From the NCBI GenBank assembly GCA_007922195.1, contig ML681995.1, forward strand, positions 15,564,400 through 15,628,399: 64,000 nucleotides of DNA, in the 5' to 3' direction. Every line of letters starts with the position of its first letter. Position 1 is the stretch's first letter. The DNA comes from Podocnemis expansa (taxonomy: Eukaryota; Chordata; Testudines; Podocnemididae). The notes under the pieces were generated by a model. That model did not search any database. It was not told the origin of the DNA and saw nothing but the letters and a program-made list of their open reading frames with translations. Shown in pieces: positions 21,991 through 32,669 of the stretch. A program made the translations under genes and the position numbers.

Positions 21991-23440
21991 CTTTTTTGGC
22001 GCCCTCAGCGACGGTTATGGAACAGCCTGTTTCTTGCTTTTTGCAAGTGCCTGTCTTGTAGCCAGAAGTTTTTGTTTAAAATCGATGGGTAAAATGGCAA
22101 AAGGCAATCTGGAAAAATTTTTGATAGGGAATAGGTAGTAGTATAAAGTAATCTGACAGATATTTAAGTCAAAATAAAAATAATAGTTATATATATATAG
22201 ATGAAAAAGTAGCATTCAAAATAAGCAGCATTCAAAATAAGTTCAAGATGGAGGCATAAAGATATATATAACTAAAAATAGAAATAAGGTCAGGAATAGA
22301 AATAAGGTCAAGCACTGAACTTTAGATGAACTTGCTCCCCCTTCCATTAGAGAAAAGATGAGCCATCCTCCTAAGAATGTCATTTGCATCATAATGGATT
22401 ACTTATGTTTAACCAGTATAATTTAGAATCCACTGGAGATCCATTATGAAGGGTATAGATCCACTAGATCACCTTGACTGTAATTGGCTATCCAGTTCAG
22501 AAGGTGAGGGGAGCTAGACCTCCAGAGCTGTATAAAAGGAGCAGCATTTTGCCACTGAACTTTGGAGATCTCTTCCAAGGGCACCCTTGCATCAGGCTTG
22601 TCCTGATGGCCTTGAGCCTAGCTGAAAAGTCCTGGGTGAGGCACTCTAATCCAGAGGGTACAGCATAGTGAAGTATCTGTTGGGGGACTCTCGGGTCTCA
22701 CCGTTTCTGGTAGGAGCTTCCAAGGGTACAACTGAGACTCCTTCCCAGTTGTGGGACTTTGTGTCTCACCATCTCTGGTACAGACTGCATAAGGGTCTTG
22801 CTCCAATGGAGCTGTGCCAGTCAGCTAACTGAGTCCTGACTAAAGGCACAGTGTTCCTGAGGAAGTTCAATCTGTTGCATGAAGGTTTCAGTTCATCTTT
22901 GGTCTGCTGAAGGATCTGAGCCATGTGGATAACTGAGTCCCACCTTAAGGCTCAGATTCCTGAAGCTCTAACACTGCATGCACACTCCAACATTCCCTTT
23001 AGCTAATCAGTACTTTGCTGATATACTAAAAACTGCAGCTGCTAAAGAAGCAGCATGTCAGTTAAAAGAATAGCTAGAAGCTAAGACTACTGGACAGAGC
23101 CCGATCCTTACCGGACCAGCCTGTTGCATCCATGGACAGAACAAAACCCTGCCGAAACACTAAGGGTGTTGTAAGTAAGCTTTTCCCATTCCACAGTGAC
23201 TGGCCCTCACTTGTGGAATTCTATAGTTTGTTAAGTGTTTTGCTTAAAGTATTTGTTGTATTGTTAAGTTTATAATTATGTGCATGCAACTTTAAGTATT
23301 AGAACCCAAAAGAGTAGTATTCTAATTTCAACTGTCAGCATTCTATTGTAACTGTCATTCTCTGTAATGCTCACTGCAGTGCTGTGATATACAGCTATTA
23401 ATTGGAGTACATATTTTCATTTTCTTGAATCTCATTCGTG

Positions 23441-23800
23441 ATTGGCCTCTAATGCAGCACTGCATGATAGATGGCCCCTAGAGCCCTCCCAGCACCTCTC
23501 TCCAGCTACGAACAAAAGCCATGATTGGCCTCTAACTTGGCACTGTTTGCTCAGTCAGCACCGAACCCCTCTCAGTGTTGATAAATGCCGCAATCAGCCT
23601 TTAACTTGGCACCACATGCTCAGCTGGCACCGGAGCCCTTGTGGAACTGCTCTCCGGCTACACATAAAAAGCTGCAACCGGCCTGTAACTCGGCACCTTG
23701 TGCTGGATTGGCACCGGAGCCCTCTTGGTGCCACTCTCCAACTATGAATAAATGGCCGCGATCAGCATTTGGCTTGACACCATCTTGGTGCCGTGTGACC
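23441..23800 (+). repeat. Tandem ~84-base repeat, about 4.3 copies
   Basis: Units begin near 23441, 23524, 23593, 23677 and 23761 with the phrase 'cNgcctNtaactNggcacc'. Most are 83-84 bases, close to 28 codons; one is ~15 bases shorter. A plus frame (23442-23747) stays open and shows the repeat in protein form ('PLTWHCLLSQHR', 'PLTWHHMLSWHRSP', 'PVTRHLVLDWHRSP'). It lies upstream of the gag-like remnant. Confidence 0.65.
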
Positions 23801-24499
23801 TTATCCCCACCACCTCTTCTCCAAAGAAAAGGGCCAGAGCATCTGAGCGCCATGCACTGGCGGCTGCACCTCATGCCAGTTGGCACCATGGCCCTCTCAG
23901 TGCTGCTCCCCAGCAGAGTATAGGTAAGTGCACTCAGCGTCAACTTTGGTACTGAAGTACTGGTGTCATTCTGGCTCTACCTTCTGGAGGATGAGGGCCC
24001 AGAGCCTATAATGGTTCCATCCACGGTGGAGTCCTTTGAAGCAGCAGAGGCTCTTCAGCTCCTGAAATTGCCACCAGGCCACCAAAGCAAATGGTAAGTT
24101 CACTTTCCTTTCATTTTACTCAGCACTGGGGGGAGCTGCTCACTCCTTGGCCCCACGTCACTGCGGAACCAAGGGCTCCGACCCCTACGGTGCCAACACC
24201 TTGCCTCAGCACCGCAAGGCGGTCCAAGAGCGCATGCCTTGGGCCCGGCCTCCTACTGAAGGGTCCCCAGCACTGGGTTCTTCTCAGTACCACACTCAAA
24301 GCTGGTTACCTCCCACTGAGACCTTGGAAGGGGAGTTCCAGCACGGTACCACAGCCCTGTGAGAGGGCACCCTGGTAATGGAGTTGTCCCTTCTTCCTCC
24401 TAGAGTCATGAACCCAGGGCCAGGGTCTTACAGAGAAGACCCTACTTCACTTCAACCTCCTTCACTGGGTCACTGCCTACGTGGGGGTCAGGGTCACAC

Positions 24500-25150
24500 C
24501 CCTTGAGGGAAACCAAGACCCCTTATTTGACCTGGGGTTTGCATCCTCTCCAGTTGCCATTATGGTCCCACTTCATGCTTGTGTCCTTGACATCACTGGA
24601 CGCACTGGCCTGAGCTGCCCGGATTTACCCCAGGCTCTCAGGGATCCAGGACATTTGACCTCCTGGGTCAAAGGCCTATTCAAGTTCAGCCTTTCATCTG
24701 AGGATTGCTAACCATCAGGCCTTCTTTAACAGATATTCCCTAGATATGTGTAATGCTGTGAAGGGTTTTAGCAGCTTCCTCCCACACGAACACTTGGAGG
24801 ATTAGGATGTTTTAATCAAGGAAGGTACCTTGGCCTCATGAGAAGCCCTTACAGTGGCATGGGATGCCTTGGACATGGCCAGCTGTGGCATTGCTAGATC
24901 TGTGGTTGTGCACCGAGTGGCCTCTCCCAGGACTTACAGCAGTCCATATTAGACCTTCTCTTCTGACGGACAGTCTCTCTTTGCCCCGGCCACTGACTTC
25001 CTGATCTGCGGCAACTGTGACCCTAAGTCATATCTCAAGAGCCCTGGGTATGCTTACTCCCCAGGTGCTTCAACGTTCTCCCAGCCCATCACAGCCCCAC
25101 AAACTCTTGGAGTGAGGGACCCTCATGGTAGTCTTCCCCCCACAAGTGAA
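24500..25150 (+). pseudogene. Gag-like remnant of a DIRS-type element
   Basis: Reading across frameshifts and stops on the plus strand gives 'AWDALDMASCGIARSV' (about 24857-24905), then 'SSDGQSLFAPATD' (about 24961-25000), then 'SYLKSPGYAYSPG' (about 25028-25066). I recognise this order from the gag-like first ORF of vertebrate DIRS elements: an ALDAAD-type helix, a DLPFxGxxLFAxxTD motif, then an LKSLG-type motif. The frame is broken and no continuous protein is encoded. Moderate confidence, because the match is from memory. Confidence 0.4.
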
Positions 25151-25159
25151 ATGGCTACC

Positions 25160-27805
25160 TTTTAGGGACCCTTAGACCATGGGTTGATGGCCCCCTTTCT
25201 CCCATTGAAGATGATCAACTCTAATATGGTCGCCTCTCCCTCCACCAAACCCAACCCTTGAACTTCAGGGCAGCACTCTAAATCGCTTATGTTAAACATT
25301 CCCCTCGCAATCAGCCTTGCCTCTTCCTCCTCTTCAGTAACGATGCGTCTCCCTCTTCCCTTACCATACCCTTTGGGTCAAGTAAGGGCCTGGGAACCAG
25401 AGAATCCTCCTCACATGTGCTTGGTTCTAGTCGCATGTGCCCTTGAAGCCTTGGTGGAAATCCAGGGGTGATAGAGGTATGAGAAGGGGGTACATGATGC
25501 CCCCCCACCACAACACCTGCTCTGCGGCCCTTACCCTGGGCTACAGCCCGCTGGGACATGTAGGGGAGGATACCCAGTCTCCATCCTCATACTGAGAGGC
25601 CCCTCCTTCCCCCCCCCCCACTCCTTGTCCAACCCTTCCCTAGTCAAGCACACTGGGACAGGTACTCTGCCACTTTGCTGATCCCAAGAGCATTTCTTAT
25701 CCGTGTTGGCCTGCAACAGATGCTGGGAGAAATCACTGTGGGATAGTGTATGCCGCCTCCTAGGTGGTAGGTAAGAAGGTGAGCTCCTACCCTCTTGTCC
25801 TCTACCTTTTCCCTCCTCACCTCCCCAGGCAGTCCCCTTTTTATTCTCAGGGCCATGGGCTTCATGGTCATATTAGGCCTTTTACTTGAGGCATCCTCAA
25901 GCTCAACCATAGGGATTTTGCCTCTTCAGCTCCCAGCCCTCTTCCCCAAGGACATTCACCACATCTCATTAATCTGTCCGCACATGGGCAAACCTCATGT
26001 TTAGCTCTCTACTGGAAGCCCCTCTTCTCTGGTGCCTCACTCCAACCAGGCAAGGGACACTTTCCACTGAAAACCCCAGACAGCCATCTAGGAGCTGCCT
26101 TGATCTTTCTATGGCATTCCCTCCTCCCTAGAATCACAACAAAGGGATATAGTAAGGGATAGAACTCTTAACCCTCATTGGTATTCATACACCTGAGTGA
26201 ACCTGCTTGAGGACCTGTGGTCCTTAGCTCACGGTTAGTTTCCCTGCAGAATTCTGGCTCCTGGGGGATTTGCAAAACCCTTCACAGCCTGGAAAGCCTG
26301 ACAGCTTATGGGTGATGCTTTCATAATGTCCCCTCATGCCCTCTGTGCTCTTTAGAGGACACAGTGGCTTTCCCTTATGCCCTCCTCCCCTTTCCCCAGG
26401 GTCTCTCTCTTTCCTTCTTCCACCCAGGACCTGCCCAACCTTACCCCTTCCAATATGCAGGGAGGTGCACCAATAACATCCCTCCCCTCTCGGAGCAGAC
26501 ATTATAGACCATGTCTGCCTTGCATCTTGGCTAAGTCATCATCTTCTCTCCTCATCAGGAACTATGCAAGATCCCTCATAGTTGGCCCATTGCAGCTGGG
26601 ACCCAACACCTACACCCGCCCCTGAAGATGAGTCAACCAGCTGTGATAGGAAGGTTGATTGCCTCTCCATAGAGCTGAGAGTGAGAATATCAGGCAAGAG
26701 GAAAATTGAGAATATCATGCGGGCCATATGCCCCCTCCCCCTCAAGCACTCTGATTCTGGAGCTTGGGGGGGTCCCTACCCTTGGAGAGGACCTGACCCC
26801 TCTATAGAGACTGTCGGATACCCCTTCCCTCGTTTCAGCATACCTCTCCTTATGCGAGTCTGTTTATCGGGAGAGTACATGCTCAAATAGCTGCCCAGGC
26901 ATAAAAGGCTGCAGTTCCCCTCAGTCTGGGGCAGGCTGGCCTAGGGAGCAGATGCATGGTGGAGGTTCCTACCCAGGACCTGATTCAGCCCCTGCCTTAA
27001 AGGAGCACACTATTGAAAGGCTGAGGACACTGACTGCCAGATGCACCGCTGAATGAGGCATACCCTGCTGTGAGGATCCAGGGACCCATGCCAAAGACAG
27101 GGTGAAACTGGATGGACCCAGGAAATCAGAAGGGGGAATGCCATCCAAGATCCAGGTAGGAAGCAGCTGAGGGCAGTATCCAGAGGAGTGAGCTGTGGTA
27201 TTACTGTGGTCTCAGTCAGTGTGTTGCAGCATGGAAACCCACTGACTGGACCTAGCCCCACGGTAACTTCAGGGCCCTGGGCTGGGGTTCAGTGGAGTGG
27301 GTGAGCCTGAACCCCCCTACCTGGGCATGCTTCCCCCTGTGCCAACTGGCCTTGGGACACTGACTCTAGCCAGTGGGCCGCACCACCCTGCACTGATGGG
27401 CCTTTGTGACTATTGACTCTGGCTGTTGGGCCACCTTGCCCTGAGTCAAGGGGCTGGGTTTGTGGCTCAAACCGGGAGTTTCCTGGCATTTGAGCAAGTG
27501 GCGGTAGCACACCCTGTGACAGGGGGCAAGGGAGAAAAATGCGCACTTAGCCTTGAAGTTGCATATGCCCCCCCCCCCCCGAACCCTGTGATGATTTCTC
27601 ACCACCCCTGTCTCAGGTCATTCCCCTGTTCCTTTGGTTGGGGATGACCTAACACAGGAATTCAATCACCTTTCTTCCAGTTTCTCTGTTTTCACTTCCT
27701 GGTCATTCAACATTCATGACCTCTGCCATTTGCCTTCTCTCCTGATGCTAGGATGGGTTTGCCTAAGGGACCCCCTTTCCTACTATAACCCATTGAAGGG
27801 TCATC
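25160..27805. other. GC-rich non-coding interior of the composite
   Basis: C-rich and proline-codon-rich sequence with many short chance ORFs on both strands and no recognised domain. Poly-C runs occur near 25501, 25610 and 27570. Confidence 0.35.
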
Positions 27806-27890
27806 TCTAAAGAATCATAGAACCATAGGGTTGGAAGGGACCTCATAGGTCATCTAGTCCAACCCCCTGCCAGAGGCAGGACCACTCCCC

Positions 27891-28598
27891 CTAAACCATC
27901 CCAGTCATGGTTTTGTCCACCTGGGCCTTAAACACCTCCAAAGATGGAGATTTCACCACCTCCCTTGGCAGCTCATTCCAAGGCTTCACCACTCTCCTAG
28001 TAAAAAAGTTTTTTTTTCTATTATCCAGCCTGGACCTCCCTAACTGCAACTTGAGACCATTGCTCCTCATTCTGTCCTCTGTTATTACCGAGAACAGTCG
28101 AGCTCCATCTTCCTTAGAGCATTCCTTCAGGTAGTTGAAGGTTTCTATCAAATCGCCCCTCAATCTTCTCTTCTGCAGACTAAATAAGCCTAATGCTTTG
28201 CCTTTCCTCATAGGGCTTGTGCTCCAGCCCTTTGATCATTTTGGTTGCCCTCCTCTGAACTCTCTCTAGCATGTCCCTGTCCTTTTTGTAGTGGGGAGCC
28301 CAAAACTGAACACAGTATTCTAGATGTGGCCTCCCCAGTGCAGAATAGAGGGGAATGATCACATCCCTTGATCTGCTGGTAATACTACTTTTGATGCAGC
28401 CCAGTATGCCACTGGCCTTTTTGGCAGCAAGAGCACACTGCTGACTCATATCTAACTTCCTATCCACCATGACCCCAGGTCCTTTTCTACACTGCTGCTA
28501 CTAAGCTGAATGTTTCCCAGCCTGTAGTGGTGCATGGGTTTTTTCGTCTCACATGCAGGATTTTACACTTGTCCTTATTGAACCTCATAAGGGATACG
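27891..28598 (-). pseudogene. CR1 ORF2 carboxy-terminal part
   Basis: From about 28595 down, the minus strand reads 'FNKDKCK..LH', then '[19 protein letters not shown]' and '[20 protein letters not shown]', then '[16 protein letters not shown]'. After a frameshift near 28205 it continues with '[20 protein letters not shown]' and ends 'FKAQVDKTMTGMV'. This is the segment after the RT fingers and palm in CR1 ORF2. Without the RT core it has no activity. Confidence 0.85.
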
Positions 28599-28599
28599 G

Positions 28600-29257
28600 G
28601 CACCTGGCAGGCAGCATACCTCTCTAGAGGCCTTGTCAGGGAGACAGATGGGTGCCTCCGTTCCTCTCAGGAGTGAGTCCCCAATCACCACTACCCTACG
28701 TTTCCTCTTAGGTGAGGTGGCTGTAATCTGCCCAGCCTTTGTGGTGGATGGCATCTCCTCTACCTCCTTTAGCGTGTCCAGCACCGCATATTGGTTCCTC
28801 ACCACAATGGATGGTGGGATGTGAGCAGGCGTGGAGCACTGTCTACTGCCAGAGGTGACCAGCTGCCAGTGTTCTTCCTCTGCCATAGGCATCGCATCCG
28901 TTTCCAGAGCTGTGGCAGTGGCCCTTGACACTGGGATAGGGACCTCCTCCTTGCAGGTCTCGTCGTGGACACTGTCAAGGAACTTTTCCAGGGCATAGAT
29001 ACCCCTGAGTTGTGACACCTCCTCCTGTAACTCTACCTGTAACTCTCCCTTCTGGGACACCCACTTCTCTTCTTACAACGACCTCCTTGATGGAGTGTCT
29101 CTGACACTTTGGGCTCCAGAGATGGGCCTGCCCAGCGTCCAGGTCTTATTCCAGGGCCCTCCCTCCAGGTTCTTTGTTCCCATGCATCAACAGATAGAGG
29201 GGTGGGGGTCCCCAGCCACTCCTTCCTCATTATTTTTCTTCTTATGTTATCTTCCAT
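28600..29257 (-). pseudogene. CR1 ORF1, frameshifted
   Basis: Two overlapping minus frames (29257-29033 and 29060-28575) together cover CR1 ORF1. The first carries 'SLEPKVSETLHQGG'. The second carries 'LQVELQEEVSQLRGI' (coiled-coil-like) and then 'RKRRVVVIGDSLLRGTEAPI' with 'REVCCLPGAR'. The GDSLL block is the esterase/lipase-like (GDSL) signature described in CR1 ORF1 proteins. A frameshift near 29045 separates the two. The frame then runs out of phase into the ORF2 tail and stops. Confidence 0.8.
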
Positions 29258-29588
29258 ATGGGGGGGGTGCCCTTAGTTTAGGGCACACCTTATCAATCCT
29301 GCCCTTGGCATCTCCTGCTGGTATGTCAATGGGGAAAGGCCTTTTGCCTACCCCCCCATTTGGTCAAGGGGCGATGTGTTCCCTGCCCTGGTCTTGGTTA
29401 GTAACCTAACCCACTTGACCTCCCTTTGGGGTTAAGGCGGCAATTATCCAACCCTTGTTCATCACCTGTGGGTGTAGGAGCTTGTTGTTCTGGATCATGA
29501 CTCCCTTTCTCAGGAGTCGATTCCACTAGGGAAAGGCAATCCTCTTATTTTAGACGGTCTTGCTGGTGACAAGGATGCTCTTTAGGTA

Positions 29589-30462
29589 TTATGATATAGC
29601 AAGCTCCCCGGTAATGAACCGGGGACTGCCCCTGTTGGAGTTCTGGTCTCCTGACAGAGTGGCAAATGACCGGTCAGCACTCTCATGTACGTCTTCTCTT
29701 GAAGATTTTGCACTTGGTGATGTGTCCATAGGTGTTTGCCTGGCAGCCCACTGCTTCTTCACCCAATTTTGGGTGCTATGCCCAGTGGCATCCCTGCCAT
29801 TGGGCACACCGGGGCACATGCCCCGAGTCCCAACACGAGTGCCCTGGATCTCCAGCCCAATCGAGCTGGGGATCCAGGGCCCAAACCTGAGCCAGCAGCG
29901 GCTGTGGCAGCCCCGTCCCTGGCCGGGGATCCGGGGCCTGGCTGGCCACCCGACAGGCCCTGCCCCTGGACATGGATAGGGCCAGGGGGAGGCCATGCTG
30001 CTGTGGACAGCTAGGCCGCGGTGGGGCTGGGCCAGAAGTGGCCGCTGGAGGCAAGGCCCCTGATCCCCGGCCAGGGACGGGGCCACCACAGCCTCCAGTG
30101 GTCAGGCCCCGGATCCCCAGCCAGGGATCCGGGGCCTGGCTGGCTGTCTGCAGCCACGGTGGCCCCGTCCCCCACTGGGGATCAGGGGCCTGGCCACTGG
30201 TGGCCGTGGCAGCCCCGTCCTTGGCCAGGGATCTGGGGTTGCGTAAACGGGCCCGGCCTCCAGTGGCCACTTCTGGCCGGGCCGGGCCAGGCCAGGCCGG
30301 GCTGCGCTGCGGCCTAGCTGCCCGCAGCGGCACAGCCTTCCCCCTGGCCCTATCCCTGGCCAGGGGCCGTGGCCTTCCGGCTGGGGGCACGGACTAGGCT
30401 CATGCCCCGAGTCCTTCCCTGCCCCAGCGATGCCCCTGGCTATGCCGTTTGTTGGTAGCCAT
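29589..30462 (-). pseudogene. Small minus-strand ORF split by a hAT MITE
   Basis: An ATG at 30462-30460 opens a frame that runs into the hAT MITE after ~8 codons. On the far side (from about 29774) the same frame continues for ~60 codons ('WAARQTPMDTSPSAK', then 'SADRSFATLSGDQ', then 'RFITGELAIS') to a TAA at 29591-29589. Disregarding the MITE and one copy of its 8-base duplication, the frame is continuous at about 75 codons. I do not recognise the protein. It starts ~100 bases downstream of the hairpin promoter-like unit at 30562-30847, so it is probably the first ORF of the DIRS-like element; a host exon is less likely. Confidence 0.4.
29783..30438. mobile_element. GC-rich hAT MITE with perfect 8-base target duplication
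   Basis: The left end is CAGTGGCATCCCTG; the right end in reverse complement is CAGGGGCATCGCTG. The flanks GCTATGCC (29775-29782 and 30439-30446) are identical. The 656-base interior is very GC-rich, with repeated 'ggccggggatc(c/t)ggggcc' type words, and produces long chance ORFs on both strands. It carries no transposase. Confidence 0.8.
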
Positions 30463-30561
30463 GCTGACAGCAAATAAGGTTCTAACTCTGTCCACCTTCC
30501 ACAGTATGGCTAGCAGTCATCTGATACTGAATGTATCTGAACAGCGCTTGAAGAACAGTGA

Positions 30562-30847
30562 ATTACTTACCAGTAACTGTCCTTTGACATGGGCTGCTTG
30601 GATTCATTCAGGTCCCTCCTGCCATCCCTGCTGCTCTGAGTTAGCAATCAGTAGGGACTGGGGAGGAGCAGGGCTGTGGCTGTATATATAGCCACAGGGT
30701 AGCCATGGGGCATTGGCCACCAGCCCTGTCCTGACAGGCTAAGGCTAAAACGTTTCTGGCCAATTGTGCACTGCAGCACAGACACACCCGATACTGAATG
30801 AATCTGAGCAGCCCATCTTGAAGAAGGGCAGTTACTGGTAAGTAACC
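30562..30847 (-). repeat. Hairpin end unit of the DIRS-like element
   Basis: The ends 30562-30612 ('ttacttaccagtaactgtcc...') and 30789-30847 ('...gggcagttactggtaagtaa') are inverted repeats of about 50 bases. The interior has a TATA-like 'ggctatatata' on the minus strand (about 30681-30696). On the minus strand the unit ends 'CAGTTACTGGTAAGTAA', a strong splice-donor-like site, just before the ORF ending at 30462. Confidence 0.55.
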
Positions 30848-30862
30848 AACCATTCCATTGCA

Positions 30863-31432
30863 AACAAGCTAGTTCTAGCTCTATTGTAAGTTTACAGACT
30901 CATCACACTGCTTGCTATTTCCTAGAGGTGGCTCACATTTACACCAGGATTTTCTTCCAGCTGTGCATGCATCTGCCTAGTTTAGACAGTTACCTATCAT
31001 AGGAGATATGGCCATTTTTTTTCAGATTAGTTGCTGAGGAATATAGCGAAAGCAGTTGCTGTAATTGCTATCACTTTTCATGGGGATTGGATGGGCATGG
31101 ACTTACCTGTCAAGCATAACCAGAAACAGACTGTCAGCCTTTCATTTTTTTAAACAGACCTATTCTTTCTTGCAGTCTTTCTTTTCCATCTGTACCACAA
31201 GACCTGTCACTGAACAGCCATTCATTGTAAAAAATGTAGGTCGGCTCAACTCTTTCTCAGCAAACACTGCATTATTCATGGTGAGTCAGTTTCTTAAGCT
31301 GTATGAAATGTGTCTTTATTCTGGTCTCTGCTGTCTTTTCAAGTCATTTTAAGTCAAGTTCAAAGCATCAACTGGCCAGGTTAACTACTCCTCTTGTTCT
31401 TTTTCCTACCATTCCACCTCCCAGTGTCAATA

Positions 31433-31435
<3 letters not shown>
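30863..31435. other. Non-coding interval
   Basis: No recognised repeat or coding signal. Confidence 0.4.

Positions 31436-31511
<76 letters not shown>
31436..31511. repeat. (TG)n microsatellite
   Basis: A pure TG dinucleotide run of about 75 bases. The Cys-Val and Thr-His ORFs across it are artefacts of the repeat. Confidence 0.98.
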
Positions 31512-31513
<2 letters not shown>

Positions 31514-31519
31514 AAAGGG

Positions 31520-32665
31520 TTTTGGTTTGCCAATGCAAAAAAGCCCTTGTATCCATCTGGCTTCTCCATGTCCATCTTACCTATTGATTTGCAATATAAA
31601 TAGTTCAATCATTTTGTCATGTTATTGATTCAACTTTGTTGTCATTCTCATTATTTACTCTGCAGTAGTGCCTAACAATCCAAGATGAAAACCAGGATCC
31701 CATTGTTTAATGCCTAGCATGTGCACAGATCACTATTCTACAGCTTCTTTCTACCCTCTTTTTCTCAGGGCTGGTGGTTTCTTAAGGCCAAGTCCTGTTC
31801 TTATTTACATATGTGTAAATCTAAAAGTTAATGGAGGCTTCAGATTTACATCTATGTATATAGTAGTAGAATTTGGCCCCAGAAGTCAGTCTGTATAGGT
31901 AAAAATAAGCTGGTACAAAGTGATGCTGTCTTCCTACTCCTTAAAGCTGGTGGGTAGAAAGAAGATGCAGTGAAGAGTCTGCCACCCCTACTTGTTGGTT
32001 AGGGTAGCTGAGCTGATGGAAAAAGGAGGTGTTATAATTTTCAGCTGGTATAGGCCAACAACAAATTATTATCCTCGGCAGCAAGGAGGAAGTAGACAGT
32101 ATTGTGACTCACAGGGGTGTGTGTCTCTAAGACATGGTGCATCCTAGAACTATTCCTGGAGCGGTACTGTTTATATATCACCTTTTGATCTGAGCTGTCT
32201 GCATCTAGTCCTTAGGGTGAGCTGTCATAAGATATTTTCCTACTGCATGCTCAGTATTAATTGCAACTCCTCCATGAAAGCAAAGTGGTTTGCACTTACG
32301 TGTCTGAGATTTTGCCATTGGCATTTCAGTTCTTGAAACTTTCAAAACAAAAAATCTACTGTTCTTCGGTCAGTTTGTGACCTTGAACATGTCCTCTCCT
32401 GTCTGTAATGAAAAGTTCCCTTCATCTTCTCTTTCCACCTAAACTCTTCAGGAACATTCCAGAAAATGAACTAGCTAAATGTCCCCAGACATTGTGATAA
32501 ATACATTAAAGTGTACTTTCTTCCTGAAGACCACTCAGCATGCATCCCATTCTTAAAAGGGAAGAATAACTTAGATCACCAGGGTGGCTAGCACAGTTGT
32601 ATATTTACTAACATACTGTCAAGCCCTGTGCATCTTGAACCTACTTCTTTGGGGGTTATGATTTA
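31520..32665. other. Non-coding interval
   Basis: Nothing identifiable except a faint L2/MIR-like trace near 31660-31730 ('agtagtgcctaacaatcc...ggatcccattgt'). Confidence 0.4.
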
Positions 32666-32669
32666 TCAC

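Larger units (their letters stand above)
27811..29260 (-). mobile_element. Internally deleted CR1 LINE
   Basis: On the minus strand the order is ORF1 (29257 to 28600), then directly the last third of ORF2 (28598 to 27891), then the CR1 3' UTR with 'ggttggactagatgacctatgaggtcccttcc' and an 'attctatg'-type terminus at about 27811. The endonuclease and RT core, normally over 2 kb, are missing at a junction near 28595. It lies inside the DIRS-like composite and is therefore younger than it. Confidence 0.8.
21832..30850. mobile_element. Decayed DIRS-like composite with related inverted ends
   Basis: The left end (21837-21990, plus) and right end (30666-30850, minus) share a ~150-base sequence in inverted orientation: 'GGTGTGTC', 'GCACAATTGGC', 'GTGGCTATATA' and 'GCAGCCCTGCTCCTCCCCAG'. 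Between them are a tandem 84-base repeat, a gag-like remnant on the plus strand, and a short ORF on the minus strand near the right end. Nested inside are a CR1 (27811-29260) and a hAT MITE (29783-30438). No RT, methyltransferase or tyrosine recombinase was recognised, so DIRS membership rests on the gag-like pattern and the inverted ends. Two elements in opposite orientation are an alternative. Confidence 0.45.

Noticed and set aside
29776..30397. ORFs of 141-204 codons on both strands in a GC-rich stretch
   Set aside because: They lie inside a hAT MITE with perfect 8-base duplication. Open frames on both strands reflect GC richness and few stop codons; no domain is visible.
31303..31628. 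ORFs rich in Cys-Val or Thr-His
   Set aside because: Translation of the (TG)n microsatellite.
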